A DNA stretch of 64,000 nt from JADGHX01 sp035760965. Lineage in GTDB: Bacteria > Pseudomonadota > Gammaproteobacteria > Steroidobacterales > Steroidobacteraceae. Each line of letters starts with the position of its first letter. Positions within the stretch are counted from its first letter, which is position 1. The stretch is from positions 46,056 through 110,055 of the forward strand of contig DASTRY010000024.1 in NCBI GenBank assembly GCA_035760965.1, read 5' to 3'. The notes under the pieces are model-generated. The model was not told the DNA's origin and made no database searches. It worked only from the letters and a program-made list of their open reading frames with translations. Positions 25,358 to 34,564 of this stretch are shown here, one piece after another. The position numbers and the translations under genes are program-made.

Positions 25358-26530
25358 TTACTCGGCGATCGGCCTGACACGCGCGCCATCCGTCAGGTCG
25401 TTGGGCGGGTGGCGCACGACTCTCTCGTCGACCTGCAAACCCGACAACACCTCCGCCTCCGTCGAGCTCATGTGTCCGAGACGAACGGTGCGGCGGCGTA
25501 CGCGCTTGCCGTCGAGAACATACACACACCATTCAGGGCCGCAGCGAAACAGCGCGCTCACCGGGACTTTCATGACCGACGCGTTCTCCCAGATGATGAT
25601 GCGGCCGATGACGCGATATCCGTCCCCGAGGCGGCCGGGTGGATCCACGAAGTCCAGCACGACATTCGTGCGCTTCTCCTCGACTCCGAGCGCCGACACC
25701 TTCGTGAACGCATACGGCTCGACCACCCGCACCCGAGCGCGCAGGGGGTGGTCACCTCCCCAGTTCTCCAGCAGAGCCGGCATCCCGGGGGCAACCTTCA
25801 CGGCTTCCGATGAGAGCATCTCGATCACGACTTCGAGGTTTTGAAGGTCGCCGATGACCAGAATGGGCGATCCAGCCGATATCACCCGCTCGCTCACTTC
25901 CATGATCCGCAGGATTCGCCCCGAGGCCGGCGCGCGGAGCTCGATGACGTCTCGCCCCGAGCCCCTGAGCGCAATGAGCCCCGCCTGCGCTTGCCTCAGT
26001 TCTGCAGCCGCAGCCTGCGCGCGAAAACGTGCCGCTTCGACTTCCTTCTCGAGCGTTGCTGCCGCGTTCTGCGCCTGTTCCATGGGCTGGCGCGCAACGA
26101 GCCCCTGTGCGAAGAGTTTCTCCATGCGTGCCGACTCGCGGCGTGCCTGCTCCAGGTCCGCTATCGCGTGATTCAGCTCGGCTTCCGCGCTGCGTTGAGC
26201 CGCCGCCGCAGCCGCGACGCGCGCGTTGAGCTCATCCCGCTCGCGTGCGCTGAGTGGAGTTGGCGCAAGCGTCGCGACGACCTCGCCCTCGGACACCGCA
26301 TCGCCGTCGTGATGCAGTATGCGCAGTAGTCGGCCATTGACGGGCGCCGCGACCACGAATCGATCGTGACTGCGCGTTTCGCCCTGCTCCTCGACGGTGA
26401 CCTGCAGCGGCCCGACTCGAACAACCCCCAGCTCGACGGCGATCGGTGCGGGACGAAACGCGAGGAAGATGATGCCGGCGAGCACCAGTGCGGGGCCTGC
26501 GTAGGAGACGAGCTTCACGGGCTTCTTCAT
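25358..26530 (-). CDS. HlyD/MacA-type periplasmic adaptor of an ABC exporter
   Basis: A 390-residue membrane-fusion protein: one N-terminal helix (residues 7-26), a beta-barrel/lipoyl half motif (GRLLRILHHDGDAVSEGEVVATL), a long coiled-coil hairpin (about 90-190, rich in Ala/Glu/Arg), a second lipoyl half (VIELRAPASGRILRIMEVSERVI), then beta-barrel and membrane-proximal domains. It links the inner-membrane FtsX-type permease to an outer-membrane channel (not encoded here). ATG 26530 starts 5 bp after the permease stop. It is the last gene of a three-gene exporter operon. Confidence 0.86.
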   Translation of the reverse strand: MKKPVKLVSYAGPALVLAGIIFLAFRPAPIAVELGVVRVGPLQVTVEEQGETRSHDRFVVAAPVNGRLLRILHHDGDAVSEGEVVATLAPTPLSARERDELNARVAAAAAAQRSAEAELNHAIADLEQARRESARMEKLFAQGLVARQPMEQAQNAAATLEKEVEAARFRAQAAAAELRQAQAGLIALRGSGRDVIELRAPASGRILRIMEVSERVISAGSPILVIGDLQNLEVVIEMLSSEAVKVAPGMPALLENWGGDHPLRARVRVVEPYAFTKVSALGVEEKRTNVVLDFVDPPGRLGDGYRVIGRIIIWENASVMKVPVSALFRCGPEWCVYVLDGKRVRRRTVRLGHMSSTEAEVLSGLQVDERVVRHPPNDLTDGARVRPIAE

Positions 26531-26535
26531 TCGCG

Positions 26536-28902
26536 TTATTCCCGTGACTTCAGCACCGCGACCAGATCGAGCCGCGCGATGCGCCGCGCGACCAGATATG
26601 CGGAGAAAGCTGCCGCGGCAAGGGTCACCAAAGAGGCAAAGGCAAGCGTATCGGATGTCAGCACGAAGGGCAGCCGAAACATCTCGCGGTCGAACACCGG
26701 TACGAGCAGGCGGCACGCGCCTACGCCCAACGCGAGTCCAAGTGGGATGGCGGCCAAAGTGAGCATCGCCTGCTCACCTAGCAGAAGTTTCGTGACTTCG
26801 GCCTTGGTGAACCCGAGCACCCGCAGACTCGCAAGCTCGTTGCCTCGTTCGGAGAGAGCGATGCGCGCGCTGTTGTAGACGACTCCTACGACGAGCACGG
26901 CGGCGAACGTGGTCATGACGAGTGTCATCAGGATGAAGCTGCGGTTCATCACGTCGTGAATGGTCTGCAGCATCGCTTCCCGGATCGCGACGGCGCCAAC
27001 CGCGGGCATGCGCTTGAGCGTGGAGTAGAGCTGCTGTTCGCGCGAGCGATCGATCTTGAGCAGAGCGCCCGAGACATCGCCGCCCTCCCCGAGCACCCTG
27101 CCGAGCGCCTGCGCGTCCATGTATCCGCCGATCCCGAGCGGCTCGTCGGAGAGCCTCACGACCGGCTCGGAAAAGGAAATGCGCCGCGACTCGAGTTGCT
27201 CGATCGTCACCACGTCTCCCGGCCGCACGCCCAGTATCTCCGCGAGCTTGCGTGTGATCACGAGCCCTTCGGGCGGGATATCGATGCGGCGACGATCACT
27301 GTCGACGAGCTGTTTGAGCTCGGCGTCCGCCGACACACCGAGGAGCGAGGCGCGCTTCTGCCGGTGGCCGAAGCGGAATCGCACCGGTACCGTGCGAAAT
27401 GCTTCGACCTGCAGCACGCCCGGCAGGCGCCCGAGCTCGTAGGCGGCGCTCGCACCGCGCGTTTCGCCGAGGATCACCGTCACGTCCTCGCGTTGGGCCG
27501 AATCGAAATGCACGGCCATGAGATGATTCACGGCGTCGAACACGAAGCGCCCCAGGACTACGGTGGCGACCGCGGCGGCGATCCCGACGATCGAGAGTGC
27601 CGCCCGCCACGGCCGGCGCGCGATGTTGCGAGCGATCACGCGCCCCGCAGCACCGAGCCATCGCGCCGCCCCGCTCGCCTCCAGCGCGCCGGCACGAAAG
27701 CTTTTCGGAGGCTCGGGACGCATCGCTTCCGCGGGCGGCAGGCGCGCGGCGCGCCGGACCGCGGCGAGTGAGCCGAGCACGGCGGCGGCCATCGCAATCG
27801 CCACGGTGCCGAGGATCACCGACAGCGGCAGCCTGAAGGGTAGCGCCGGGAAATGAAAATACTCCCGATAGACCCCGACCATCGATCGCCCGAACGCACT
27901 TCCGAGCGCGCCTCCGACGAGTGTGCCGATCGCGACGATCACCAGCGCAAACGAGAGGAAGTGGCCACCCACACGGACGTTCGAGTAGCCGAAGGCCTTC
28001 AGCAGCGCGATCTGCCCCCGCTGCATCGTCACCAGGCGTGATAGCAACGTGTAGAGAAGAAATGCCGAAACCGCGAGGAAGATCGCTGGGATATACGTGG
28101 CGCTCACCTCGATCTCGCCCAGCTCGTCGGAGAGAAATCGATTCGAGGCCTGCTCGTCACGGCCGTACGCGTTGATGCCTCCGTACGGTGCCAGGAGCCG
28201 ATCGAGCGAATCGACGATGTCGCCCACCGAGGCGTCCGGCGCCTTCTGCAGCGTCACGTCGTTGAACGCGCCCTTCATGTCGAAGGCGCCCTCCAGCGCC
28301 TCGCGATTCATCCACATGACGCCGAACCGTCGGTTGTCCGGGAAGATCATCGCGGGGCTGACTTCGTACACGTACTCCGGCGAGAGTGCGAATCCGACGA
28401 GCGTCAGCTCCGTCCAGCGTCCATTCAGAATGGCGCCTATGTGATCGCCGACGTGCAAGCCGTTCGCGCGCGCGAAGGTTTCGCTGGCGAGGACTTCATT
28501 GCTTCGGCCGGCTGTGGGGTATCGACCGACGCGGATGAAGAGGTCGTTCAACATCGGGCGGCGCTCGTTCGGGATGGAAATGATCCGACCCGTGGCCGGC
28601 TCGGGCAGGTTCGGGACGCTCAGAATCACGTCCTCGACGATGCGCGTTTCGACAGCATTGACGTCTGGAATGTCGCGCAGTCGCGCGCTCATCGGCTCCG
28701 GTGCGCGCTGCAGATGCGCGAACACGTCCGCGAACCTGAATTCGCGGTAGTACTCGGCGCGCGCGCTGACGAGCGAGTGATACGCACCGCGCATCGTGAC
28801 GAAGGCCGCCAAGCCGCACGCCACCACCAGACCGGCGGCGACTACTTGGCCGCGCAGATGCCACAGATCCCGCAGCAGCGATCTGTGGAGCCGGCTCACC
28901 AT
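26536..28902 (-). CDS. FtsX/MacB-type ABC transporter permease, duplicated domains
   Basis: A 788-residue permease with two FtsX-like halves. Each has a periplasmic domain preceded by one helix and followed by three helices (first half ending ..LPPAEAMRPEPPKSF near residue 400, second half ending at the C-terminus LDLVAVLKSRE). This eight- to ten-helix arrangement fits the larger FtsX family members that work as mechanotransmission pumps rather than as channels. ATG 28902 was chosen because it overlaps the ATPase stop by 7 bp and is followed by MVSRLHRSLLRDLWHLRGQ, a normal family N-terminus. Cargo unknown; a lipophilic compound or lipoprotein is typical. Confidence 0.85.
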   Translation of the reverse strand: MVSRLHRSLLRDLWHLRGQVVAAGLVVACGLAAFVTMRGAYHSLVSARAEYYREFRFADVFAHLQRAPEPMSARLRDIPDVNAVETRIVEDVILSVPNLPEPATGRIISIPNERRPMLNDLFIRVGRYPTAGRSNEVLASETFARANGLHVGDHIGAILNGRWTELTLVGFALSPEYVYEVSPAMIFPDNRRFGVMWMNREALEGAFDMKGAFNDVTLQKAPDASVGDIVDSLDRLLAPYGGINAYGRDEQASNRFLSDELGEIEVSATYIPAIFLAVSAFLLYTLLSRLVTMQRGQIALLKAFGYSNVRVGGHFLSFALVIVAIGTLVGGALGSAFGRSMVGVYREYFHFPALPFRLPLSVILGTVAIAMAAAVLGSLAAVRRAARLPPAEAMRPEPPKSFRAGALEASGAARWLGAAGRVIARNIARRPWRAALSIVGIAAAVATVVLGRFVFDAVNHLMAVHFDSAQREDVTVILGETRGASAAYELGRLPGVLQVEAFRTVPVRFRFGHRQKRASLLGVSADAELKQLVDSDRRRIDIPPEGLVITRKLAEILGVRPGDVVTIEQLESRRISFSEPVVRLSDEPLGIGGYMDAQALGRVLGEGGDVSGALLKIDRSREQQLYSTLKRMPAVGAVAIREAMLQTIHDVMNRSFILMTLVMTTFAAVLVVGVVYNSARIALSERGNELASLRVLGFTKAEVTKLLLGEQAMLTLAAIPLGLALGVGACRLLVPVFDREMFRLPFVLTSDTLAFASLVTLAAAAFSAYLVARRIARLDLVAVLKSRE

Positions 28903-29675
28903 GACAGCTCCGACGGCGATATCCGGACGGAATTCGAGTACGTCTCGACGATCTGGCCGCTGCTGATCCGTATCACACGATGTGCCATGCCGGCGATCGC
29001 GGCGTTGTGCGTGATGACCACGGTGAGTGTCCCGAGCTCGCGATTGGTGTGCTCGAGCACCTCCAGCACCTTCTTGCCCGTGGGATAGTCGAGAGAGCCC
29101 GTCGGCTCGTCGCACAACAGGATGTCCGGGCGCTTTGCGATCGCACGAGCAATCGCCACACGTTGCTGCTCGCCGCCGGATAGCTGCGAGGGGAAATGGT
29201 TGAGGCGGTCGGAGAGTCCGACCATCGCGAGCGCATCGCGAGCGGGAATGGGATTGCTCGCGATCTCCGTCACGAGCTCGACATTCTCGAGCGCCGTGAG
29301 GCTCGGCAGCAGGTTGAAGAACTGGAACACGAATCCCACGTGCTCGCGGCGATAGCGCGTCAGCTCGCGGTCGGTGGCGTGAGTCAGGATGTGGTCGAAA
29401 TATCGCAGCTCGCCGCTCGTCGGCACTTCGAGCCCGCCGAGAATGTTCAGCAGCGTCGACTTACCGCTGCCCGATGCCCCGAGGAGCACGACGAGCTCGC
29501 CGGCAAAGAGCGCGACGCTCACCTTGCGTAAAGCGTGGACTTCGATCTCGCCGACGCGGTAGACCTTTGTGACCTCGCGCGCGCGCAGGACCGGCTCTCC
29601 CGAATGCGCCTGACCGACGCGCGATCCCGGAGGTGCGGGCGTCGCGGCGTCCGCGCCAATATCAGGCCGCTCCAT
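28896..29675 (-). CDS. LolD/MacB-type ABC transporter ATPase
   Basis: A 259-residue ATP-binding protein. Walker A GASGSGKST (about 65-73), Q-loop region FVFQFFNLLPSLTALENVEL, signature LSGGEQQRVAIARA and Walker B ILLCDEPTGSLD are all intact, followed by the H-loop VVITHN. The sequence is of the macrolide-exporter/LolD subgroup (E-G-rich insert after the Q-loop). It is the first gene of the exporter operon and precedes the FtsX permease with a 7-bp overlap. Confidence 0.92.
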   Translation of the reverse strand: MERPDIGADAATPAPPGSRVGQAHSGEPVLRAREVTKVYRVGEIEVHALRKVSVALFAGELVVLLGASGSGKSTLLNILGGLEVPTSGELRYFDHILTHATDRELTRYRREHVGFVFQFFNLLPSLTALENVELVTEIASNPIPARDALAMVGLSDRLNHFPSQLSGGEQQRVAIARAIAKRPDILLCDEPTGSLDYPTGKKVLEVLEHTNRELGTLTVVITHNAAIAGMAHRVIRISSGQIVETYSNSVRISPSELSW

Positions 29676-29744
29676 GCGCCACTTTCACGACTCGCATCAT
29701 CGTGCGTGACCGCCGAGGCGCGCTGACGACTGGAGCCGACGCGG

Positions 29745-30074
29745 CTACTTGTTCGGAGCCGGCTGGTTCGACGGGTGCCGCATTCCGTGATGCATCCCCA
29801 TGCCCATTCCCATGCCCGGGCAGCCCTGCTGCCCCATCAGCGCCTGACATTTCTGCATCGTCTCCGTCCGGCACTCGTCGATCGATTTGTCGGAACGCAG
29901 GCAGGCGGCCATCTGCTCGTGGATCGCGGCCATGTGCTCGCGCATTTCCTTCGAGGGCGCAGCGGCCGTCGAGGAAGTGGGCGGCTCGGCCGAAACCGCG
30001 GCGCCGGCAGCGGCAACGAAAGCCGACGCGATAGCGATGTGCATCCACCGATACGAGATTTGACGAAAGTTCAT
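29745..30074 (-). CDS. Small periplasmic Met/His-rich protein with Cys residues
   Basis: A 109-residue protein with a signal peptide (residues 1-28, cleaving after VSA). The mature part contains a Cys-x(9-10)-Cys pattern (MAACLRSDKSIDECRTE, QKCQALMGQQGC) and a C-terminal run GMGMGMGMHHGMRH, rich in Met and His. Such tails commonly bind copper, silver or other soft metals; binding here is inference. A ribosome site GGAG precedes ATG 30074. It lies between the P-type ATPase gene and the ABC exporter on the same strand, so a metal-handling role is possible. Confidence 0.6.
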   Translation of the reverse strand: MNFRQISYRWMHIAIASAFVAAAGAAVSAEPPTSSTAAAPSKEMREHMAAIHEQMAACLRSDKSIDECRTETMQKCQALMGQQGCPGMGMGMGMHHGMRHPSNQPAPNK

Positions 30075-30235
30075 AAGCGTCTCCAGGCGTTCTTACGTCT
30101 TCGCATGCGCGACCCTCTGCATGCGCGAGCGTAGAACCGGCGCTTTCCGCAAGCATCGGTACTACTCCGCAGTAGTACCGCAAGAAGCGAAAACGGGGCC
30201 TGCGCCTTGGATGCCGAGTACGTCGATTCCGACCG

Positions 30236-32737
30236 TCACGGGCGAACGGCCGCCTCCTTCGCGACTGGCGAGAAACGGGCGTGCTTTCCAGGGTGCATGA
30301 GCAGGAGGCTCAGCGCACCGCTGCCGATTCCGCAGGCCACGGCGATCATCCAGTCGTGGAGGTGGAGCGGGCTGACGTGCAAGAGCGCGGCGACCGTCGG
30401 AACCTGAATCAACACGACCAGCGAGAACACACCGGCGAGCACCATGATCCTTGCCACCCATGTGGTGAGTCTCGAAAGTGCGGCCGTGATGGCCGCGCCG
30501 GAGACGACGAGCACCGAAAGCGCCAGCGCACGCGCGTGCGGTACATTCCCTTCCGTGCCAAGTGCATGCCCATAGCTCAGCACTGTCGCCACCGTGACGA
30601 TCAGTCCGACGAGCACGATCACGAACCAACCCCACGCGCCGTAAAAGCCCGCGTCGCGTCCGCGGCTCACCGGGGCCAGGCGCTTCGAAGGTGGGTCCTG
30701 AAAGACCAGCAGCGCGGTCGGGTGAATCAGAAGCTCGAGCCACACGATGTGAATCGGCAGGTACAGCAGCGGATATCCCGACAGCGGCACGATGGCTGCG
30801 CTCAGCACGAGCGGAATGTGCACCATCAGCAGGTACGCAAAACTGCGTTGCAGATTCCTGAAGAGCTGGCGCCCTTCGGCAATCGCGCCGACGATCGTTC
30901 GGAAGTTGTCGTCGAGCAGGACGATGGCCGCGACCTCGCGCGCGCTGCGCGTACCCCGCTCCCCCATCGCGATTCCGATATCGGCGGCTTGCAGCGCGGG
31001 CACATCGTTCACGCCGTCGCCCGTGACCGCGACGATCTCGCCCTGCCCTTGCAGCGTCCGGACGATATCCAGCTTCTGAGCCGGCACCGCGCGCGCCACG
31101 ACATCGATACTGGACAGCCGCTCGCGGGCCGTCGCGGAGGCGTTTTCGAGATCGTCCATCAAGGCGACGCTCGGCCGGCCGTCTCCGAGTCCCACTTCGC
31201 GCGCGATCGTTGCGGCGGTGCCCGGATGATCGCCGGTGATCATGATCACCCGGATGCCGGCGTCCTTGCAGGATTGCACGGCCTCGCGCACGCCTTCGCG
31301 AACGGGATCCTCGAACGCGAGCAGCCCGTCGAACGCAAATCCCGACTCGGGCTCGGGCTCGCGCTCGCTCCACTCTGCGGCAGCGATGCTGCGTGTACCG
31401 CATGCGATGAGCTTGTGCCCGGCAGCCGCATACTCACCGACCTTCGTGAGCCATGCACCGCGCTGGTCTTCCGGCAGCGGCGTGCGGGCCAGCACGGTTT
31501 CGGGCGCGCCTTTGACGACGGCCAGATAGTTCCCAGAGGCGAGTCGCCATACTGCGGTCTCGCAGCGTCGGGCCTCCGTGAAGGGGAACGTCCGAACGCG
31601 CGTGAGACCCTCGTCGCTCGACGCAGGAGCGAGCGCGAGCACTGCTGCATCGAGCGGATCGCCGCTGTCCTCGCGCGAGGCAAGGGCTGCGAGCTCGAGC
31701 AGCCGTTCGGCGGACACGCCGTCTGCAGGGTCGCGATGGGAAAGGATGAGCCGGCCTTCCGTCATGGTGCCGGTCTTATCGGAACAGATACAGGTGACCC
31801 GGCCGATGTTCTCGACCGCCACCGCGCGACGTACGAGCGCCTGCCGCTTGGCGAGGCGATAGACCCCTGCGCCGAGAAAGAAGGTGAAGACGACAGGGAA
31901 CTCTTCGGGCAGCGCTGCGACGGCCAGCGTGACGGCGCTCAAGAGTGCATCGACGATGCCGTAGCCCTGATGGAGGCGGATCGCTGCGAGTATCACGCAC
32001 ATGAGAACCGCGGCGATGAGGAGCGCCGTCACCAGCCGCCCGATCGCGGCCTGCAGCGGTGTGCGTGCATGGCTGCCTTGCACAGCCAATCGCACGATCT
32101 CGCCATACAGAGTCTCCGCGCCAGTGTAGGCGATGCGCACACGGGCCCGACCGGTGAGCAATCGCGTGCCTGCCGCTGCCCAGTGAATGGCGTCAGCGGC
32201 ATCGCCATTCGCGAGATATATTTGTTTTCGTACTGGAAGCGATTCGCCGCTGAGTACGGACTCGTCGACCTGGATGTTCTCGCCGGCGACGATCAGGCCG
32301 TCCGCGGGAAACGGCTCGCCGCTTTCCACCTCGACCAGGTCGCCGGGGACGATCTCGCGCGCGGGACGCTCGACGACGACGCCGTCGCGCAGCACTCTCG
32401 CGCTGACGGCAAGGCGACTTACGAGCCCGCGCGTGGAGGCTTGCGTGCGCCGATGCAGATACGCATCCATGCCGATCAGCGGAACGATTGCAGCGGCAAG
32501 CGTGATCGCTTCCACGTAGTCACCGAGAAAGAAGAACAGCACCGCCGTGCCCAGCAGGAACCAGAGCATGGGATCGCGCAGCGTGTCGCGCGCCAGCTCG
32601 CGCCAAGTGCTCGGCGGCGCCTCGACGATGTCGTTCGGGCCGTAGAGGCGCAGGCGGTCCGACGCCTGCGCACTCGTGAGGCTGCTTTCGGAATCGAGCA
32701 GACCTTCCAGTCGGTCGAGCGGTATCTGACGGCGCAT
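30236..32737 (-). CDS. P-type cation-transporting ATPase (P2-like)
   Basis: An 833-residue ATPase. Visible: an N-terminal cation-ATPase-N region (LTSAQASDRLRLYGPNDIVE), TM1-2, the actuator domain with SGES (VDESVLSGESLPVRK), TM4 with LPEEFPVV, phosphorylation site CSDKTGTMTEG (Asp near residue 317), nucleotide-binding region KGAPE, the hinge MITGDHPGTA and VTGDGVNDVPALQAADIGIAMG, then about six C-terminal helices. The TM4 PEEF and lack of a CPC motif exclude heavy-metal P1B pumps and place it with Ca2+/Mg2+/Na+-type P2 pumps; the ion cannot be named. It probably shares a transcript with the Met/His-rich protein below it. Confidence 0.88.
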   Translation of the reverse strand: MRRQIPLDRLEGLLDSESSLTSAQASDRLRLYGPNDIVEAPPSTWRELARDTLRDPMLWFLLGTAVLFFFLGDYVEAITLAAAIVPLIGMDAYLHRRTQASTRGLVSRLAVSARVLRDGVVVERPAREIVPGDLVEVESGEPFPADGLIVAGENIQVDESVLSGESLPVRKQIYLANGDAADAIHWAAAGTRLLTGRARVRIAYTGAETLYGEIVRLAVQGSHARTPLQAAIGRLVTALLIAAVLMCVILAAIRLHQGYGIVDALLSAVTLAVAALPEEFPVVFTFFLGAGVYRLAKRQALVRRAVAVENIGRVTCICSDKTGTMTEGRLILSHRDPADGVSAERLLELAALASREDSGDPLDAAVLALAPASSDEGLTRVRTFPFTEARRCETAVWRLASGNYLAVVKGAPETVLARTPLPEDQRGAWLTKVGEYAAAGHKLIACGTRSIAAAEWSEREPEPESGFAFDGLLAFEDPVREGVREAVQSCKDAGIRVIMITGDHPGTAATIAREVGLGDGRPSVALMDDLENASATARERLSSIDVVARAVPAQKLDIVRTLQGQGEIVAVTGDGVNDVPALQAADIGIAMGERGTRSAREVAAIVLLDDNFRTIVGAIAEGRQLFRNLQRSFAYLLMVHIPLVLSAAIVPLSGYPLLYLPIHIVWLELLIHPTALLVFQDPPSKRLAPVSRGRDAGFYGAWGWFVIVLVGLIVTVATVLSYGHALGTEGNVPHARALALSVLVVSGAAITAALSRLTTWVARIMVLAGVFSLVVLIQVPTVAALLHVSPLHLHDWMIAVACGIGSGALSLLLMHPGKHARFSPVAKEAAVRP

Positions 32738-33096
32738 GCGGCAGCGTCAGCGATCACGCGATCGCGCAGACCGCTGCGTGCGAGCAGCATCCGTGCGATG
32801 GCGTTATTTGGACGGCTGCGGACATCTTGCCGATTGTGCTCCGAGCTCCGGAGTTTGTGGCCTGATCAGACTGCCAGTGGACTGGCGCATCGGCATGCGG
32901 ATGCCGCGCGCAGGGCTACGTAGAAATCACGAGCCGGAAGATGCGAGAGGTCGAGGCGCGTTTACTGATGCGGTCTGGCCCCTTGCAGGGTCCGCCCGGG
33001 CCGGGTCTGCCCCAAGCGAGCGTGCGCCGGTGTGGTCTCTCGAGCGCCGGCGCAGCCGCATCGCACGTCACACACGAGGCACACACGAGTGCGCCT
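32738..33096. other. Intergenic stretch without a recognisable gene
   Basis: Between the P-type ATPase start and the membrane-protein remnant I see no convincing frame, RNA gene or repeat. A plus-strand open frame crossing it has an arginine/serine-rich composition typical of shadows. It should contain the ATPase promoter, but no clear hexamers stand out. Confidence 0.5.
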
Positions 33097-33318
33097 TCAG
33101 CTCGTATAGCCGAGCGATGACAAGGCCTTCAACGCTGCGAGGAAACCGCCGAGGTTCAAGACGTGGCGGCCGTAGTTCACGAGCTGCCATCGCGACAGCG
33201 TCACGCGGGCTGCCGTCGTCAAGCTTTGCGCGCGAGAGAGTCGGACCATGGTTGGGATGAAGTACGAGAACGTCATCACGCGCTCCGCCAGCGTGATCCA
33301 GCGGGAACGCCATGCGTG
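33097..33318 (-). pseudogene. C-terminal remnant of a DUF1772-like membrane protein
   Basis: A minus-strand frame ending with TGA at 33099-33097 reads HAWRSRWITLAERVM, TFSYFIPTMVRL, then LSRWQLVNYGRHVLNL and AALKALSSLGYTS. This resembles the last third of DUF1772-type proteins (conserved W, FIPTM and WxxxNYxRH). The frame has no ATG or GTG before the conserved part except an internal GTG-ATG, and closes in a stop near 33435; upstream DNA is the ParS promoter. It is probably a truncated, dead gene; family assignment is by recall. Confidence 0.4.
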
Positions 33319-33458
33319 CCCGGGTGCTGCCGAAGACTGCCGAGACTCCTGACGGGCAGTACGCGAGTCTACGGCAAGCTCACACTGGATTGGCGGGTGG
33401 GCCGCGACGCGCTCTCGGGCAGCGCGTCGAGATCATTCATCCGACTATGTGTAAGTTT

Positions 33459-33484
33459 ACCCAGGCATATGGGTCATATGTTAC
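33459..33484. promoter_or_regulatory. Candidate operator of the ParS-RES pair
   Basis: CATATG-GGT-CATATG (33466-33480) is a perfect inverted repeat, nested in ACCC...GGGT, flanked by GTAA (33451) and TTAC (33481). It lies 36 bp upstream of the antitoxin ATG in a locally AT-rich patch. Type II antitoxins usually autoregulate through such palindromes; binding is inferred. Confidence 0.4.
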
Positions 33485-33515
33485 GATTCCCACGACCCAC
33501 TCCGGAGTGCATGCA

Positions 33516-34016
33516 ATGGCCGGCGCCGCAGCCAAGACTTCAGCGTCTCACCTCAACGAGGTAGCCCTCGATCTACTGCGCGCCCGCAGTGTTTCCCAAC
33601 CGCATGAGTGGATCGAGAAGCATCTCGCGCGGCGCAGCCCCGGAATGAGCGGGATCGAGCTCCATCGGCAGATCGAATCGGGCGTCCCGGGAAAGGCCAT
33701 CCCGAATCTGCTCATGTTCCTCGACTTCACGCGTGAGGACTTCAGCGATCTCCTGGGCCGTGCGAGGAAGACGCTCAACGAGCTCGAGCGGCGCGCTCAT
33801 CTGTCCAGGGCGGACAGCGATCTTCTCTACCGGATTGCGCGCGCGCTGGTGTACGCCGTGAGTGTCTTCGGCGAGACGACCTACGCGGTGCAGTGGCTGA
33901 AGGAGCCCAACGAAGCGTTGGGCGGTGCAGTCCCTCTGAAACTGCTGGCGACAGTAGAAGGCGATGAAGTCGTGCGCGCTGAGCTGGGCGCAATCGAGCA
34001 CGGGCTGCCGGCTTGA
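33516..34016 (+). CDS. parS: ParS/MbcA/Xre-type antitoxin
   Basis: A 166-residue antitoxin. Residues about 50-95 (GVPGKAIPNLLMFLDFTREDFSDLLG... RTLNELERR-like) form the Xre-like DNA-binding part and residues 105-160 (YRIARALVYAVSVFGE... AVQWLKEPNEALGG... LLATVEGDEVVRAELGAIEHG) the C-terminal DUF2384 toxin-binding domain, with the hallmark W-L-x(3)-N-x-A-L-G-G. ATG 33516 is preceded by CGGAGTG. Longer in-frame starts would run through the palindromic operator. The stop overlaps the toxin start by two bases. Confidence 0.85.
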   Translation: MAGAAAKTSASHLNEVALDLLRARSVSQPHEWIEKHLARRSPGMSGIELHRQIESGVPGKAIPNLLMFLDFTREDFSDLLGRARKTLNELERRAHLSRADSDLLYRIARALVYAVSVFGETTYAVQWLKEPNEALGGAVPLKLLATVEGDEVVRAELGAIEHGLPA

Positions 34017-34477
34017 GGGTCTATCGCTTCGTCAGCACCCGTTTTCCGGATGGACTCTCTTGCGAAGGCGCCCGCCGCAATGGCGGTCGCTGGAACAGCA
34101 AGGGTGTCCCAATCCTGTACTGCGCGACCAGCGAGTCCCTTGCGATGCTGGAACTGCGCGTGCATGCGCCGCACCCTTACCCGCGCACGCGTCTGAGATT
34201 CATCATCGAAGTTCCGGACGATGCGATCGACGAAGCACCCGTCGCCGCGCTTCCGCGCGGATGGAACAAGCTCCCGCCTTCTCCCGCCAGCAAGCGCTTC
34301 GGAGACGAGTGGGTGGCCTCCGGATCGAGCCTCGGCCTGCTCGTGCCGTCGGTGATTGCCTCGGAAGAGCGAAACCTGCTGTTGAATCCGGCGCACGCCG
34401 GATTCAGAGAAGTGCGGCTGGTGAAAAAGAATCGATTGCGGCTCGACATGCGGCTTTACGGGAAGGCACGTCGATAA
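34013..34477 (+). CDS. RES-domain toxin
   Basis: A 154-residue RES protein. The defining residues are visible: R5 in RVYRF, G-G-R-W in GGRWNSKGVPILYCATSESLAMLE (R near 26, conserved Y and E), and a late S in SVIASEERNLLLNP. RES toxins degrade NAD+ (ADP-ribosyl transferase-like fold). The start is an unusual TTG at 34013-34015, overlapping the antitoxin TGA (TTGA), which would keep toxin yield low relative to antitoxin. Length and motifs look complete, so the module is probably functional. Confidence 0.88.
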   Translation: MRVYRFVSTRFPDGLSCEGARRNGGRWNSKGVPILYCATSESLAMLELRVHAPHPYPRTRLRFIIEVPDDAIDEAPVAALPRGWNKLPPSPASKRFGDEWVASGSSLGLLVPSVIASEERNLLLNPAHAGFREVRLVKKNRLRLDMRLYGKARR

Positions 34478-34564
34478 GGGTCGACGTACGGACTCCATCC
34501 GCGCTCACCGAAGCGACAGCAACCCGCTCCGAATCCCGAGATCGCGGCGATGCTCGCCGTGCCG

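Noticed and set aside
30281..32923. Plus-strand open frame of 880 codons opposite the P-type ATPase
   Set aside because: Composition is arginine/aspartate/histidine-rich without motifs; the ATPase on the other strand has every catalytic motif.
32736..33260. Plus-strand frame of 174 codons in the gap before the ParS-RES pair
   Set aside because: Arginine/serine-rich, no recognisable motif, and it overlaps the better-supported minus-strand membrane-protein remnant.
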